Of a DNA stretch of 64,000 nt, positions 31,403 to 42,018 are shown one piece after another. The notes under the pieces were generated by a model that made no database searches, was not told the origin of the DNA, and saw only the letters and a list, made by a program, of their open reading frames with translations. Source of the DNA: Pyropia haitanensis. Taxonomy: Eukaryota; Rhodophyta; Bangiophyceae; Bangiales; Bangiaceae. The translations under genes were made by a program, and so were the position numbers. Where the stretch lies: NCBI GenBank assembly GCA_008729055.1, contig SDUX01000001.1:1550001-1614000 (forward strand), given 5' to 3'. The first letter of the stretch is position 1. Each line of letters starts with the position of its first letter.

Positions 31403-33171
31403 GGCGTCTGCCAACGCCAACAGGCCGGGGAGTGGTTGGGGGTGGTGGAGGAGGGGGGACACAGGCAGAGGAGGCGCGACGGACGTGGGAATGTGGAGCA
31501 GACGAGAGGTGGATCAAGATGGGAACGGGAGGGGCAGACGAGAAGTAGGCGAGTGGGAGGGGTGGATGAGCAGAGTCGAGACTAGCTCAGGGCACCTCCG
31601 TAGGTGCCCGCGCGTGTTGGTGTCCGAGCAAGAGCAAGGTAGCCCATTCCGGACCATCCCCTTCTGGTACCTGTGCGGGCAGGGACCACCACGCCGCCGC
31701 CGTGTCCTGCTAGGTGCCCGTCGCGGCGCGCCCCCAGTGCCGGCCCCTCCGCCCCCGCCCGCCACAGCCCCAGCTCCCGCGCCGCCCCAACGGCCGGCGA
31801 GCCGGCCCAGCCGCCCCCCACCGCTACCCGCCACGGGTCGCCACCCGCTACACCACCACCCCGGCCGACGCCGCGGCGGCGGCCGCGTCCCGGCGCCCGT
31901 CCCGGTGGCGGCGCCGACCGCGGCGGCCGCTCATGAAGGGGGGCCGGCCCCCCGCGTGGGGCCGCTGTTTGTTGCCCTCGACGCCCACCAGCACCACCCG
32001 CCGCCGCCGCCGCCGCCTGTGATGACACTCCCGCCGCCGCCGTCACCGCCGGTGGCTGCCCGTGCAGGTCCGGGCGGGCCGCGTTGCCAGGCGCAGGCAG
32101 CCGGTGCGTCGGTGGGTGCGCGCCGCCATCCCACCGCCGCCACCCGCTCTCCCTCCCTACAGGCCGTCGCCAGACGGTAGATGACTGGCCGCCTGACGGC
32201 GGTCGTTATCATGACAGCGGTATGACCCTGCACCTGGCGGGGGGAAGAAGGCGAGCAGCAGGCCGCGAATGGGGGGGGGGGGGGACGGAACGCATGGTAG
32301 AGAAGGCGGGAGGCACCGCGACGCCTCTGTGGGGCCGCGGACGTGGAGTTTCGGGACGTCGGGTACTGTACGTATATATCCCCGCAGATCCGCAGCGTCA
32401 CATTCAGACGCAATTGAATCATTCAGCAGCTGATAAAATTGACATACAAGTGGCTTTTTCATGCACACAAATCCAGGGACTCTGTCATGAAATTACCACA
32501 GGGGTCCAGGCCGCCAAAATCCGCGGTCACGCACCGTGCGTCTGGACGGCGACGCTTGGCAGCGGCCGGCTGACGAGGCAGTCCCCCGGCACCCGCGACG
32601 CCTGGCCCCCTGCCGCAGTTGCTCCCTGCGCATACCACCCGGCGCCGTTCATGCCTACTTGAGACGGGGGCAAACGCACGTCGTAATGGACCATTGTGCC
32701 GCCCTGGCTGTCTCTGGGAGCATTGCGGGGGTAGAGGCCCGGTCCTTTCACAAACTCGCAGGCGCCGAGTGAACAAGAGGCTCGGGAACCGCCGCCGCTG
32801 CTCCTCATTGTCGGGCACCCCCTCTTTGCTGTCGTAGGCGCCGAGCCGCGCGGCGCCCCGCTCGCGTCCGTGGTGCGCGCCCGCCGCCACGCTGCTCGGT
32901 CATCTTCCGCCACGCTTTCCATCCGCGGGTCGTGCCTTCCCTCGTTACAGGCGCTTGCTTCCCTTCCCGCGGCACCTCTCGTCCGCGACGTGAACGCCCC
33001 CGCGCTGTTGGGCCTTGCCACAGCGGCGCGCTCCGTTGCCTCACCCCCCTCTGTGGTGGTCGTCTCCTGCCCCTTCACCACATCCATCTGCCCTGTGGCA
33101 TCCGCCCTTTTTCCCATTCAACCCCCCCCCCCCCCCCCCTCTCCCCCCCACCGCCCGCCTCGCCCGCCGCC
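31403..33171. other. Divergent intergenic region, no confident gene
   Basis: Separates the Cys-rich secreted protein (minus) from the MIT-like protein (plus). Frames at 31582-32180 (both strands) and 32527-33117 (minus) are open but show no family. The last 90 bases before the plus gene are strongly pyrimidine-rich. Confidence 0.35.
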
Positions 33172-33697
33172 ATGGCCCACCGCTGGACGCCCGCCGCGCC
33201 CGCCCTCGTCGCCCGCGCCGCGGCGGCCGCCACCGCCGCCGCCGACGACGACGCGCGGGCGGTCGCGACGGCCGACGCCGCCGCCGCCGCCCGCGCCGCC
33301 GCCGCCTACACCGCCGCGGCGGCGGCCGCCCGCGCCGCCCGCGCCGCCGAGCCGCCCGCCGCCCGCGCGCGGGCGCCGCTGCAGGCGCGGGCGGGGGAGT
33401 ACGCGGCGCGGGCGGCGGCGCTGCGGGGGTGGCTCGCGGCGGGCCGGCGGGCGCCGCCGCCGGGGTGGCCCGCGGGGGGGGGGGGGGGGGGGCGGGGGGG
33501 GTGGCCCCCGCGTGGGACGGTGCGTGTGGCGGTGGGTGTGGCGGTGGTGGTGGCGGCGGCGGCGGCGGCTGTGGGGGGGACGCGGCGGCTGCTCGGGGGG
33601 GGGGGGGGGGGGGGCTTGCGCGTGTGGGGGGGGGGTGGCGGCGGCGGCACCGCCGCCGCGGCGCCGTGCAGCTGTGGCGGCGGCGGGTGTGGCGGCG

Positions 33698-33738
<41 letters not shown>

Positions 33739-33987
33739 GGCGGCCGCGCCGCCGCCCCCCCGTGCGGCTGCGATGAGTGCCGGGCGGAGCGGCGGCGGCC
33801 GCGGGGCGTGGCCGAGGGCGGCGGCATGCCCGCCTGGCTCCGCCGCCCCGTCCGGGACTGGGTGCCCCCCGCCGCCGACGCGGGGCGCGTCAAGGTCCGC
33901 TGCCGCCGGGTGGTGGATGAGCACGGGCGGGAGCGGGTGGTGTTCCAGATGCAGGGGGGGTACGACGTCCCGGGGCGGTACCAATAG
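33172..33987 (+). CDS. MIT-like domain protein with one membrane segment
   Basis: 271 residues from the ATG at 33172 (context GCCGCCATGG), stop TAG at 33987. Residues 10-90 resemble a MIT (microtubule-interacting and transport) three-helix domain: an Ala-rich helix pair with a conserved-looking Tyr at 46, then PLQARAGEYAARAAALRGWL (69-88), which parallels the RAKCVQYLDRAEKLKEYL helix of VPS4. MIT domains bind ESCRT-III tails. Residues 116-135 are a hydrophobic TM-like segment. A glycine-rich stretch with CSC/C and CGCDEC motifs follows (166-203), then a basic, ordered tail ending in MQGGYDVPGRYQ. The composition is extreme, so the MIT assignment is tentative. It is convergent with NAP1. Confidence 0.6.
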
Positions 33988-34537
33988 GGCGGGGGGGGGG
34001 GGGGTCGGAGGGGAGGGTAGGGGGGTGGAGGCGGGCGGCACGCGAGGAGGGTGTGGGGCGTTTGCGATTGGAAGGTCCGAACCGTGGAAGACGTCTGCCG
34101 GTCGCTGCAAAGAGGTGGTCTGTGGGGTGGCGACGGGTGCCTGCTGTTTTCATACCTTATCCGCATGCACCCGCGAATAGCTACGACGGGAACATGGAAA
34201 GAGAGAAAAAAAAAAAAAAAAAGTGCAGTTGACAACGTGCGCAGCCTTGTCTGCTTCAAACACAACGTGGCAAATAGCAATGCAGCGATGGAACAACAAC
34301 AAACAGCCCGTGCTGCTCCGCCACCCGCGCACGTGGGCGTCCGTAACGCAGAGCGGGCCGACGCGCAGCAACACAGCTCGCCCCCCCTCTAGCCTTCACA
34401 CACACGTCACCTCCCACTCTACCCACCGGAAGCCTTCTCCCGCCATCCGCCACCCTCCACCAGCAGCACACAAGCAGAGGCGCACCACGTCCAACGCCAG
34501 CCAGCTTCCACACGCCCCCGCTCCAGCTTGCCCCTCA
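33988..34537. other. Convergent 3' region between the MIT-like gene and NAP1
   Basis: Contains a G-rich stretch at once after the stop and an A-rich tract near 34208-34222. No coding frame of interest. Confidence 0.5.
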
Positions 34538-35640
34538 TCACTGCTGCTTGCACTCCTCCTGTGCGGCAGCGTTCCCACCCCTGTTGCCCCCAGACGCCCC
34601 CCCCGCGCCATCGTCATCGTCCGAGTCATCGTCATCGTCGTCGTCGTCATGGTCATCGTCGTCATCACCCAGCCCGCCGCCCATCCCGCCGGGGCGGTGC
34701 CGCCCGTGGCCACGCTCGCCCTCTTCGTCGTCTGCCGCGTCCTCCCCAGTGTACCAGTGTAGCGCCCGCGGGATGAGCTCCGAGCGGATGAGGTCGCCCA
34801 GCTCAAAGTCCGCCTCGAGGTACTCCTCGTACTCCTCCATCGCGCCGCCATCATCGTCATGGGCATCCTCCTCTGGGGGGGGGGGGGGGGCACAAAGAAG
34901 TTGAAGAACGAGTCGACCGGCTCCGTGCGCACGACCGTACGCGGCGGCGCGCCGCCGCCACCGCCACCGCCGCCGCGGCCGCGACCGCGGCCACGGCCGC
35001 CACCGCCGCGGTTCTTCCGACGCACCTCCTTGACCATCACGTTCTTGCCCGGCTTCCAGTTGATGGTGCAGCCTTCCATGCCGACCAGCTCATCCTCCTC
35101 GTCAATGATGTACTTCTTGTGGAGGACGGTGTTGGTGAAGAAGGGGTTGGGCGCAAAGTGGAACTCGAGGGTAAAACTGTTGAGCGCCACCCGGGCGTCC
35201 TCATCCTCGTCCTCATCCTCGTCTTGATTGTTGCCGCCGCCGTTTGGGGTGCCCTCCGCACGGTCCCCGGGGGCCGCCCCCGTCGCGGCGTCGCCGTCCG
35301 TGCCCCCCCCCGCGGCCCCCGCAGACCCGGTGACGTCGCCACCCGCTACCACGTCCGCCGCCTTGTCCTCTGCGTACACATCCCGCACGTCCATCAGGTA
35401 GGCAAGCACCTCCGCGTCCTTCTCCGTCACCTTCTCGGACAGGGCGTCGTGGTGGTTGAGCGCCGACAGCCAGAAGCGGTCGACGTGGCCCTTGGCAATC
35501 TCCGCGCCGCGCGAGGCAAAGAGGGGACGGAAACGGGCGCGGAAGCGGGCCTCGAGGGCGCGCTGCTCGGCCTCAAACTCGCGGTAGACGGCGTCATGCT
35601 CGTCTTGAATGGCCCGTAGGCGGGTGAGGGAGTCCTCCAT
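34538..35640 (-). CDS. NAP1: Nucleosome assembly protein 1 (one homopolymer frame break)
   Basis: Histone chaperone that carries H2A-H2B and shuttles between cytosol and nucleus. Start ATG at 35640, stop TGA at 34538, about 367 residues. The NAP domain starts with the dimerisation helix (REFEAEQRALEARFRARFRP, 20-39), then FWLSALNHHDALSEKVTEKD, the beta part FTLEFHFAPNPFFTN (156-170), CTINWKPGKNVMVKE (191-205) and DSFFNFFVPP (243-252). The frame breaks in a G16 run (34875-34890); adding one C on the coding strand gives PEEDAHDDD, then LEADFELGDLIRSELIPRAL and HWYTGED, exactly the NAP1 order. The acidic tail ends in CKQQ, the prenylation-type CaaX end seen in animal NAP1. Unusual are an acidic insertion at 95-149 and an RGG-like insertion at 211-230. 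It is divergent from HslU. Confidence 0.92.
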
Positions 35641-36227
35641 GGCCGGGGGGGTGGGCGACGCACGGCAACGCAGAAAAAGGCAAAAGGCACTTGGAGCAAG
35701 TGTGAACTGTGAGGGAACCGCGAGAGGAGGTCGGTCCGCAACGACTGGCGCCGCCCGCACCTCACCGGTGACGTCCCTTTGGTGACGCGGCACCCGACGT
35801 GGAGAAGGCGCCGGCGCAGGGACCTTTGGACGGCGGCTTCGGACAGCCGGTCTGCGCGTGCGATCAAGCCGACGTATTCTGGCTCCTCCAAAACCGTCAC
35901 CCAAAAGCACACTTAATTCCTGAATGAGGATTTAAATCCTCCACTGGTGGCTTGGCAATGACCGCGACCGCCCGCCCGTCCATGCTCCGATCGCGGCGCC
36001 GCGCGTCCGCCCTCCCCGCGCCGGACAGCGCTGCCGTGGCGGTCTGCAACGGCGGCCGCGGTCTCGACGTCCGCGCCGCCACACCCCCATTGTTGGTGTG
36101 AGGTCGCACCCTTTGGAGGTGGCGTCGTCTTGCTGGTAGCCGGCCTGCGACCTCTCTCGCCGTCGCGCGCCGTCGGAGAGCCCTGCTGCCCACCTCTTTA
36201 CTGGACGCGCCCGCCGCGTGTGCCGCC
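35641..36227. promoter_or_regulatory. Shared divergent promoter region, NAP1 and HslU
   Basis: 587 bases separate the two start codons. The NAP1 side is pyrimidine-rich on its coding strand. In the AT-richer centre lies a perfect 16-base palindrome GAGGATTTAAATCCTC at 35926-35941. A bidirectional promoter is inferred from arrangement only. Confidence 0.5.
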
Positions 36228-38198
36228 ATGTCGGCGCTCCCGGCCGCGCACGCCGCGCGGCTGCTGGCCACCGCCCGTGGTGCGACCGCGGCGGCGGCAT
36301 TGGGTGCGTCGCGGCAGGTGGCTGCTGCGGGCCCGCCGCCGCTGGCGCCGATCGCGCGGAGGTGCCTGGTCGGCGGCGGCCGCCGCCGCCCCGCGGCGGT
36401 GGAGCGGGCCACCCGGGCGGCCACGCCCTGGGCGGCGGGCCTCCCTGCGGCGACCTCTGCCGGGCCCCGCCGGGGCCTGGCGGCGGTGGCGGGCGCGCCA
36501 CCACCGCCGCCGCCGCCATCCGCACCGGCCGGCGGTGCGGGGGAGGAGCCACCGCCGCCGCCGACGCCGGCGCCGCTGCCGGCGACGCCCGCCGGCCGCC
36601 GCGCGCCCGCGGTCGTGCCGGTGGTGAGCGCCGCGCCAGACGTCAAGAAGGACGAGGGCGACGGCTCCTCCCCCTCGCCCCCCCCGCCAGGCGGCAACGA
36701 TGACCTGCTCGCGGATGATGAGGAGGGCGGGGACGGCGTCGACGGGGACGAGTCACCGCCGTCGGCGGCGGCCGCGGATGGGCCGACCCCCCTGGGCCCG
36801 CCCGAGCCCGACGTGGGGATCCCCATGGAGGAGCTCACCCCCGCGCGCGTCGTGTCGGAGCTGTCCCGCCATATTGTCGGGCAGGACGCGGCCAAGCGGG
36901 CGATGGCCGTCGCCCTCCGCAACCGGTGGCGGCGGCTACAGCTGCCGCCCAAGCTGCGGGAGGAGGTGCAGCCGAAGAACATCCTGATGATTGGGCCGAC
37001 GGGGGTGGGCAAGTCGGAGATTGCGCGGCGGATGGCCAAGCTCGTCGACGCGCCGTTTTGCAAGGCCGAGGCGACCAAGTTCACCGAGGTTGGCTTTTAC
37101 GGCCGCGACTGCGAGTCGGTCATCAAGGACCTGGTGGACTCGGCGCTTGCGCTGGTCAAGGCCCGTCGGCGGCGTCGGATGCGCGCGCGGCTGGCGCAGC
37201 TGGTCGAGGACCGCATCCTGGAGGAGCTGGTTGGGCGCGACACGAACGAGACGACCGTCAAGCAAATGCGGGCCATCCTCCGGCAGGGGGGGCTCGAGAA
37301 CCAGGAGATTGACGTGGACACGTCTGCGCCGTCTCGCAGCGGCACGGGGCTTGGCGGCGGCGGCGGCGGTCCCGGCGCGGGCGGCGTGCCGGTTGTGGCG
37401 CTCGGGACGGGCCTTGGCGGCGGCGGCGGCGGCGGCGGGGCGGCTGACATGAGCGACGCGCTCACCCGGTTCTTCTCGCTGGGCCCTGGCGGCGGCCGCA
37501 AGCGCAAGATGAAGATCAAGGACGCGCGAGTCGTGATTGAGGAGCTCGAGGCGGAGAAGCTGCTTACCGATGGCAACTTGGCCAAGGAGGCCATCGAGGC
37601 AGTGGAGGAGCACGGCATTGTCGTTATTGATGAGATTGACAAGGTCGCCAGCCCTGCGGGCAGCCGTCATGGCGCCGACGCTTCTGCGGAGGGCGTGCAA
37701 CGTGATCTGCTGCCGCTCATCGAGGGCACGACCGTGACGACGAAGCATGGCAACGTTCGGACTGACCACATCTTGTTTGTGGCGGCAGGGGCCTTTCACT
37801 CGTGCCGCCCGTCGGACCTGATGGCGGAGCTGCAGGGCCGCCTTCCCATCCGAGTGGAGCTGTCGGGCCTCACAGAGGCCGACCTGTACCGCATCCTCAC
37901 CGAGCCAGAAGCCAACCTGATCGTCCAGGCAGTGGAGATGCTGGCGACCGAGGGTGTCACCCTGACGCTGGATGAAGCGGCTGTGCGGGAGGTAGCGGCC
38001 GTGGCGGCGGCGGTGAATGGGAGCGTGGAAAATATTGGTGCGCGGCGGCTGCACACGGTGATGGAGCGGCTACTGGAGGAGGTGTCCTTTACGGCGCCGG
38101 AACTCAAGGGGGAGTCGGTAACCGTCGGGGTGGATATGGTGAGGGAGCGGCTCGGGGACATGATGAAGACGCAGGACCTGTCCAAGTTCATCTTGTGA
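36228..38198 (+). CDS. hslU: HslU (ClpY) AAA+ ATPase of the HslUV protease, organelle-targeted
   Basis: ATP-driven unfoldase feeding substrates to the HslV peptidase; in protists and algae it normally works in mitochondria. 656 residues from the ATG at 36228. Residues 1-90 are Ala/Arg-rich without acidic residues apart from one Glu, a mitochondrial-type presequence. A Pro/acidic spacer reaches 197. Then come PARVVSELSRHIVGQD (205-220), Walker A GPTGVGKS (256-263), the pore loop GFYGRD (289-294), the intermediate domain (about 310-410), Walker B IVVIDEID (464-471), sensor-2 NIGARRLHT (602-610) and the C-terminal DLSKFIL, which docks into HslV. The usual pore is GYVG; here it reads GFYG. The intermediate domain carries two long Gly runs. 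The frame is intact throughout. Confidence 0.95.
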   Translation: MSALPAAHAARLLATARGATAAAALGASRQVAAAGPPPLAPIARRCLVGGGRRRPAAVERATRAATPWAAGLPAATSAGPRRGLAAVAGAPPPPPPPSAPAGGAGEEPPPPPTPAPLPATPAGRRAPAVVPVVSAAPDVKKDEGDGSSPSPPPPGGNDDLLADDEEGGDGVDGDESPPSAAAADGPTPLGPPEPDVGIPMEELTPARVVSELSRHIVGQDAAKRAMAVALRNRWRRLQLPPKLREEVQPKNILMIGPTGVGKSEIARRMAKLVDAPFCKAEATKFTEVGFYGRDCESVIKDLVDSALALVKARRRRRMRARLAQLVEDRILEELVGRDTNETTVKQMRAILRQGGLENQEIDVDTSAPSRSGTGLGGGGGGPGAGGVPVVALGTGLGGGGGGGGAADMSDALTRFFSLGPGGGRKRKMKIKDARVVIEELEAEKLLTDGNLAKEAIEAVEEHGIVVIDEIDKVASPAGSRHGADASAEGVQRDLLPLIEGTTVTTKHGNVRTDHILFVAAGAFHSCRPSDLMAELQGRLPIRVELSGLTEADLYRILTEPEANLIVQAVEMLATEGVTLTLDEAAVREVAAVAAAVNGSVENIGARRLHTVMERLLEEVSFTAPELKGESVTVGVDMVRERLGDMMKTQDLSKFIL

Positions 38199-38964
38199 GG
38201 AGGGTGTGTTTTGGTTTTTTTGCGGTGCGAAGGGCTTGTTGGCGTATTGGGAGTGGAGTGTGAGAGGAGGGGAGCGAGGGGAGAGGGGCGGGGACGAGCA
38301 TGTGGATGTGCGAAGATCCTTTCCCGACGCAGCAAGCGTGTGCTCGCATGTTTTGTCTGTGCACTCACTGCCTCATCCCTGTTGGAGGCATCTTCTGTCA
38401 CTGATGCGACTGCCACCGAAAGCTGCACGCCTAGCTTGCCATCGCCAACCTGCGCACGTGACTTGCGAGCGGTGGTACAAGGAGCACACCCAGGCTGTTC
38501 AATCAACAGTGTCCCCTGCTAGTAGCGCCCTTCGCCGCCACAGATGACCAGAATGTACGGTGACAAGCGAGCCTGTCCTCCTGCTGCGCGGCTTCGGCCG
38601 AGGTGTTCCATGAAGTAGCCACGGCAACCACAAAATCTCGACCACTTCCACGCCAGCGGTGAGTGGACGAGCCAACCGGTTGCGAACTGTACTTGATTCC
38701 ACAGCCATTGATCACCTCGGCTGGGAGATTGATGGGCCTATTCTCCGGGCGCTCGCAACGACCGCCGGGGACCCCTACAGACTGGTCCATTTTGCATTGC
38801 CTGCCTCTCTCACGCAGGACGGTCCTGGCCCTCCCGCAGCACGTGTTCCTGTCCCACTACCCACACTTGACGCCCACGCCATCGCCGCACGACCGCTGCT
38901 GTGTGCTGTTCTGTTGATGGGCATCGTACTTTTTCTTGGTGTCATCCCCTCGTCTTCTTTTACC
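38199..38964. other. Intergenic, HslU to FKBP
   Basis: Holds the HslU 3' region (T-rich just after the stop) and the FKBP leader. A second in-frame ATG at 38917 precedes the chosen FKBP start. No other gene is seen. Confidence 0.5.
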
Positions 38965-40588
38965 ATGGCGGCTTTCGTGCCCAGCGGCCTGCCGACTCTG
39001 CGCGGCGCCCGCGGTTCCGCCGCCGTGACCTGCCCTGCCTCGGGGCTGCGGATGGCTGCTGCGGCGGCGGCAGACGGTGCCACGCCCGTCTCCCGCCGTC
39101 GGGCACTGCAGCTGATGGCGTTCACTGCGGCCGCGGGGGGGCTCCTCGCCCCGCCAGCCCAGGCGGCGGATAACGACATGACGACGACGGCCAGCGGGCT
39201 GAAGTACAAGGTGGTCAAGAAGGGGGCGGGCCCCAAGCCAGTGGAAGGGTGCGTTGTGTGCTGGTTGCTGAGCATTGTTTGTTTCTATTCGCTCACCTGT
39301 TACGCACTGCATCCGTGGAGACGTCTCTCAGTAGCCTCTCCGTCGGTAGTACAGCCACTAATCCTGTTGGTGGGCCTTGCGCAATCTCGCTTCCGTCTCC
39401 TTGTTTTGCTGGTCATGTCTCACTGCTGGATGTGACCGGCGTTGTGTGTCTGGCGGCTGTGCTTGTGTGGCGGGCGGGTCCTGGGGACGGCTCCGCAGGG
39501 ACCTGGTCACGATTCGGTTCAAGGGGGAGTACAACGGTGTCGCGTTTGATGACCTATTCAAGGTGGAGGAGCCGTACTTCTACCGCATTGGCAGCGGGAA
39601 CATTCTGAAGGTATGTTCCATGGCGTCTTTTGTGTTGCGTGGTTGGTTATGGGTGCACTTTCCGCCTGCTCCCACAAACATGTCCTCGCTTGAGGGCAAC
39701 GCAGCGGCTTCTGGCGGCCGTGTCGCAGTGCCGCTGATTGTCTTGCCACAGATGCACGCGTCGTGTTGGTGCTGATACGAATCTGTGTGGTCGCTTTTGT
39801 GACGGCTTTCGCGGCGGTGGGCGTCTGCGCTCCCTCCGCCGCGGCTCTTTGCTCCTGTTTGCCCGCGCTTGCTTTTTGCAGGACGGCCGCGTGCGGGTGC
39901 AGTGTGCGCCGGCACCACACCATTGTGCTCTGTACGCCTGGCCGTCTCTTGCGTCGCCGCCAATGCACCGGACCCGTCAGACGTGGCGATGCGTCGCAGG
40001 GAGCTCCTTGCCGTGGGATCGTGCAGGTCCCCGCTATGGACACCGGTGACCTTGGCGCTGCCAACGGAAGGCAGATGCAGACACTGACGATTCGGGCTTG
40101 GTCTCCTTGTGCCGATTGGACTGTCCACTGGTCGTACCTGTTTTGCCTCTCATGCTGCACAGGGCGTCGCGGAGAGCGTGGAAATGATGAGCGTTGGTGA
40201 CGTCTATGAGCTGACCATCCCCCCAGCTCTGGCGTTTGGAGCAAAGGGCCGCCGTGCCAGCGCGGGCAAGCCGTCCATCCCCGCTGGTGCCTACGTGAAT
40301 GTGAGTTGGGCTGCTCGGTGTCGCTGTCGTGAGAGAAGGTGCTGGATGTGGTGCGGATTGTTGCTTGCCTGTGTGATTGTGCACGTCCGGCCCGCCGCTC
40401 GGTTTTGACTCTAGTGTTCTGACCTGCCCTGTTGTGTGTGTCTGCGCTACCCTTCTGGCTTTTGCTCTCTGCCTGTATTGTCGCAATCCGACTCGCAGTA
40501 TACGGTGGAGATGACGGCGCTGCCGGGCAAGCAGGCGGAGCTCTTGGAAGTGACTGGCGGCACCATTGATGATGACGCTGCTGAGTAA
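38965..40588 (+). CDS. Thylakoid-lumen FKBP-type peptidyl-prolyl isomerase, four exons
   Basis: Exons 38965-39248, 39499-39610, 40163-40300 and 40499-40588 join in frame to 207 residues. Introns begin GTGCGT, GTATGT and GTGAGT and end GCAG, ACAG and GCAG. The N-terminus MAAFVPSG fits a red-algal plastid transit peptide. A second signal has three arginines (44-46), a hydrophobic core and AQA before residue 69, a twin-arginine route to the thylakoid lumen. The FKBP fold runs from about 72 to 187: GLKYKVVKKGAGPKPVEGDL, then FDDLF, IPPALAFGAKGRRASAGKPS and YTVEMTAL. The active-site Trp of the usual VI-x-GW motif is absent (ILKGVAES), as in several lumenal FKBPs, so isomerase activity may be weak. 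An ATG at 38917 would add 16 hydrophobic residues; 38965 is preferred for the MAAFV start. Confidence 0.88.
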
Positions 40589-40815
40589 GGGTGGCCATTT
40601 GCATCGTGTTGGTTGTCTTCTCCCGCGGCCAGGGCGACCGCGTCACAGTCGGCACGTGCATATAGTTTTCTCAGTCAATGGGTCTGCTCGCACTTTTTCG
40701 TTCTCGTCTTTCTCTGCGAGCACAGTCAGACAGCTGTTTATTCTATTGAGCAGTTCTTCGCGGGACAGTCCCGCGCGGAAGCGAACCCCCGCGCGGCAGC
40801 CGCGCGCGCAGTTCC

Positions 40816-42018
40816 TCAGACGGCCAATGGTGGCCGGGCGGCTGCACCCGTGGTTGCCGCCACCCCCGCCACCGACAACAGCTGCGAGGCAACACTGGTT
40901 GACATTGGCGGCGGCGCCGCGGCGGCACGGCGCCGCTGACGGCGGGCTGCGACGACGCGGCAGGCGCGGCTCGTCAGCCACGCCTTGACTTGCTGCCGCC
41001 ACGGCTCGGCGGGGATGGCCGCGGCCGCCGCCTCCCGTCCGCTGTCACGACCACCGCCGCCGGTACTCGCGGCGGCGGGCCCGGCCGCGGCCGCGGCGGC
41101 GACGAGCGTCAGGGCCACGGAGGGGGTATCCCACGGGCGTGCCGCGCCGTCCGCGTCGGCGGCCGACCGGGAGCGGGAGCGCAGGGCGAGCGCCATCGGC
41201 GATGGCGCCGCCGCGGCCAGGCCGTCGGCGGCCAAGCCGCCGTCGGCGCCGCGGACCCCCCACCGGAGGAGGGTGGACCGCCGCCGCGGGGACGGGCCGT
41301 CGGATGCCGACGGCACGAGGCGGCCGGCGCTGCCAACGCCCGACGAGGCCGACCCGGCCGCCGACGGTGGGGCCGACGCGTCGGCCGACGAGGCGGCCGA
41401 CGACTCGCCAGCCGTCGATGAGGAGATGGTCGAGCTCGCCAGGGACGTGAGCGTCGATAGCGTCGACGCGGCGGCGCGGCCGACCGCCCGCGCGGTGGTG
41501 GCGGCGCCCCCACCGGCGCCGCCGGGCGTCGACGCCGCGGTCTGAAAGTCGACAAAGGAGTCACCGCTGCCGCCCGCGGCGCGGGGCGCGGGCGGCGCCG
41601 CCGCCGGCCCGCGGGGCGTGCCCAGCGACGCGTACGAGGAGCACGCGGAGGAGGTGGTGGTCGACGCGGCGCTCAGCGCCCGCCGGGGCAGGCCCCGGCT
41701 GGCCGGCGCCGCCATGAAGGAAACAAAGCTGTCCTCCCTGCCCGCCGCCGTGTCCGCCGCGTCGACGGCAAAGGAGTGCGACCGCGCGCGGCGGGCGGTG
41801 GCGCAGCGGCGTGGCGTGCCCCACGCGCTCAAGTTGTCATCGTCGGCGGTGGCGGCCGCGTCGGCGGCGGCGGCGGCGGCCGCCGCCGCCGCCGATGGCG
41901 TGCGGGCGCCACACGTGGCGGCGGGGATGGCTAGCCACCGCCACCGGCGGGACTTGCCGGCGGCGGCGGCGGCGGCGGCGGCGGCAGCTCGAGGCGTCGT
42001 CGCCGTCCGACCGGTCAT
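40816..42018 (-). CDS. Low-complexity protein with DSFV-x-F repeats, unrecognised
   Basis: 400 residues from the ATG at 42018, stop TGA at 40816. Composition is dominated by Ala and Ser with basic patches. Two related segments can be seen: GTPRR (67-71) followed by REDSFVSF (94-101), and GTPRG (133-137) followed by GDSFVDF (152-158), so a unit of about 60 residues is duplicated. A third, weak trace is WDTPS nearer the C-terminus. There is no signal peptide or membrane segment. A C25 run (G25 on +, 42031-42055) sits 12 bases upstream of the start codon. It converges on the FKBP gene with 227 bases between the stops. No family is recognised. Confidence 0.5.
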   Translation of the reverse strand: MTGRTATTPRAAAAAAAAAAGKSRRWRWLAIPAATCGARTPSAAAAAAAAAADAAATADDDNLSAWGTPRRCATARRARSHSFAVDAADTAAGREDSFVSFMAAPASRGLPRRALSAASTTTSSACSSYASLGTPRGPAAAPPAPRAAGGSGDSFVDFQTAASTPGGAGGGAATTARAVGRAAASTLSTLTSLASSTISSSTAGESSAASSADASAPPSAAGSASSGVGSAGRLVPSASDGPSPRRRSTLLRWGVRGADGGLAADGLAAAAPSPMALALRSRSRSAADADGAARPWDTPSVALTLVAAAAAAGPAAASTGGGGRDSGREAAAAAIPAEPWRQQVKAWLTSRACRVVAARRQRRRAAAAPPPMSTSVASQLLSVAGVAATTGAAARPPLAV

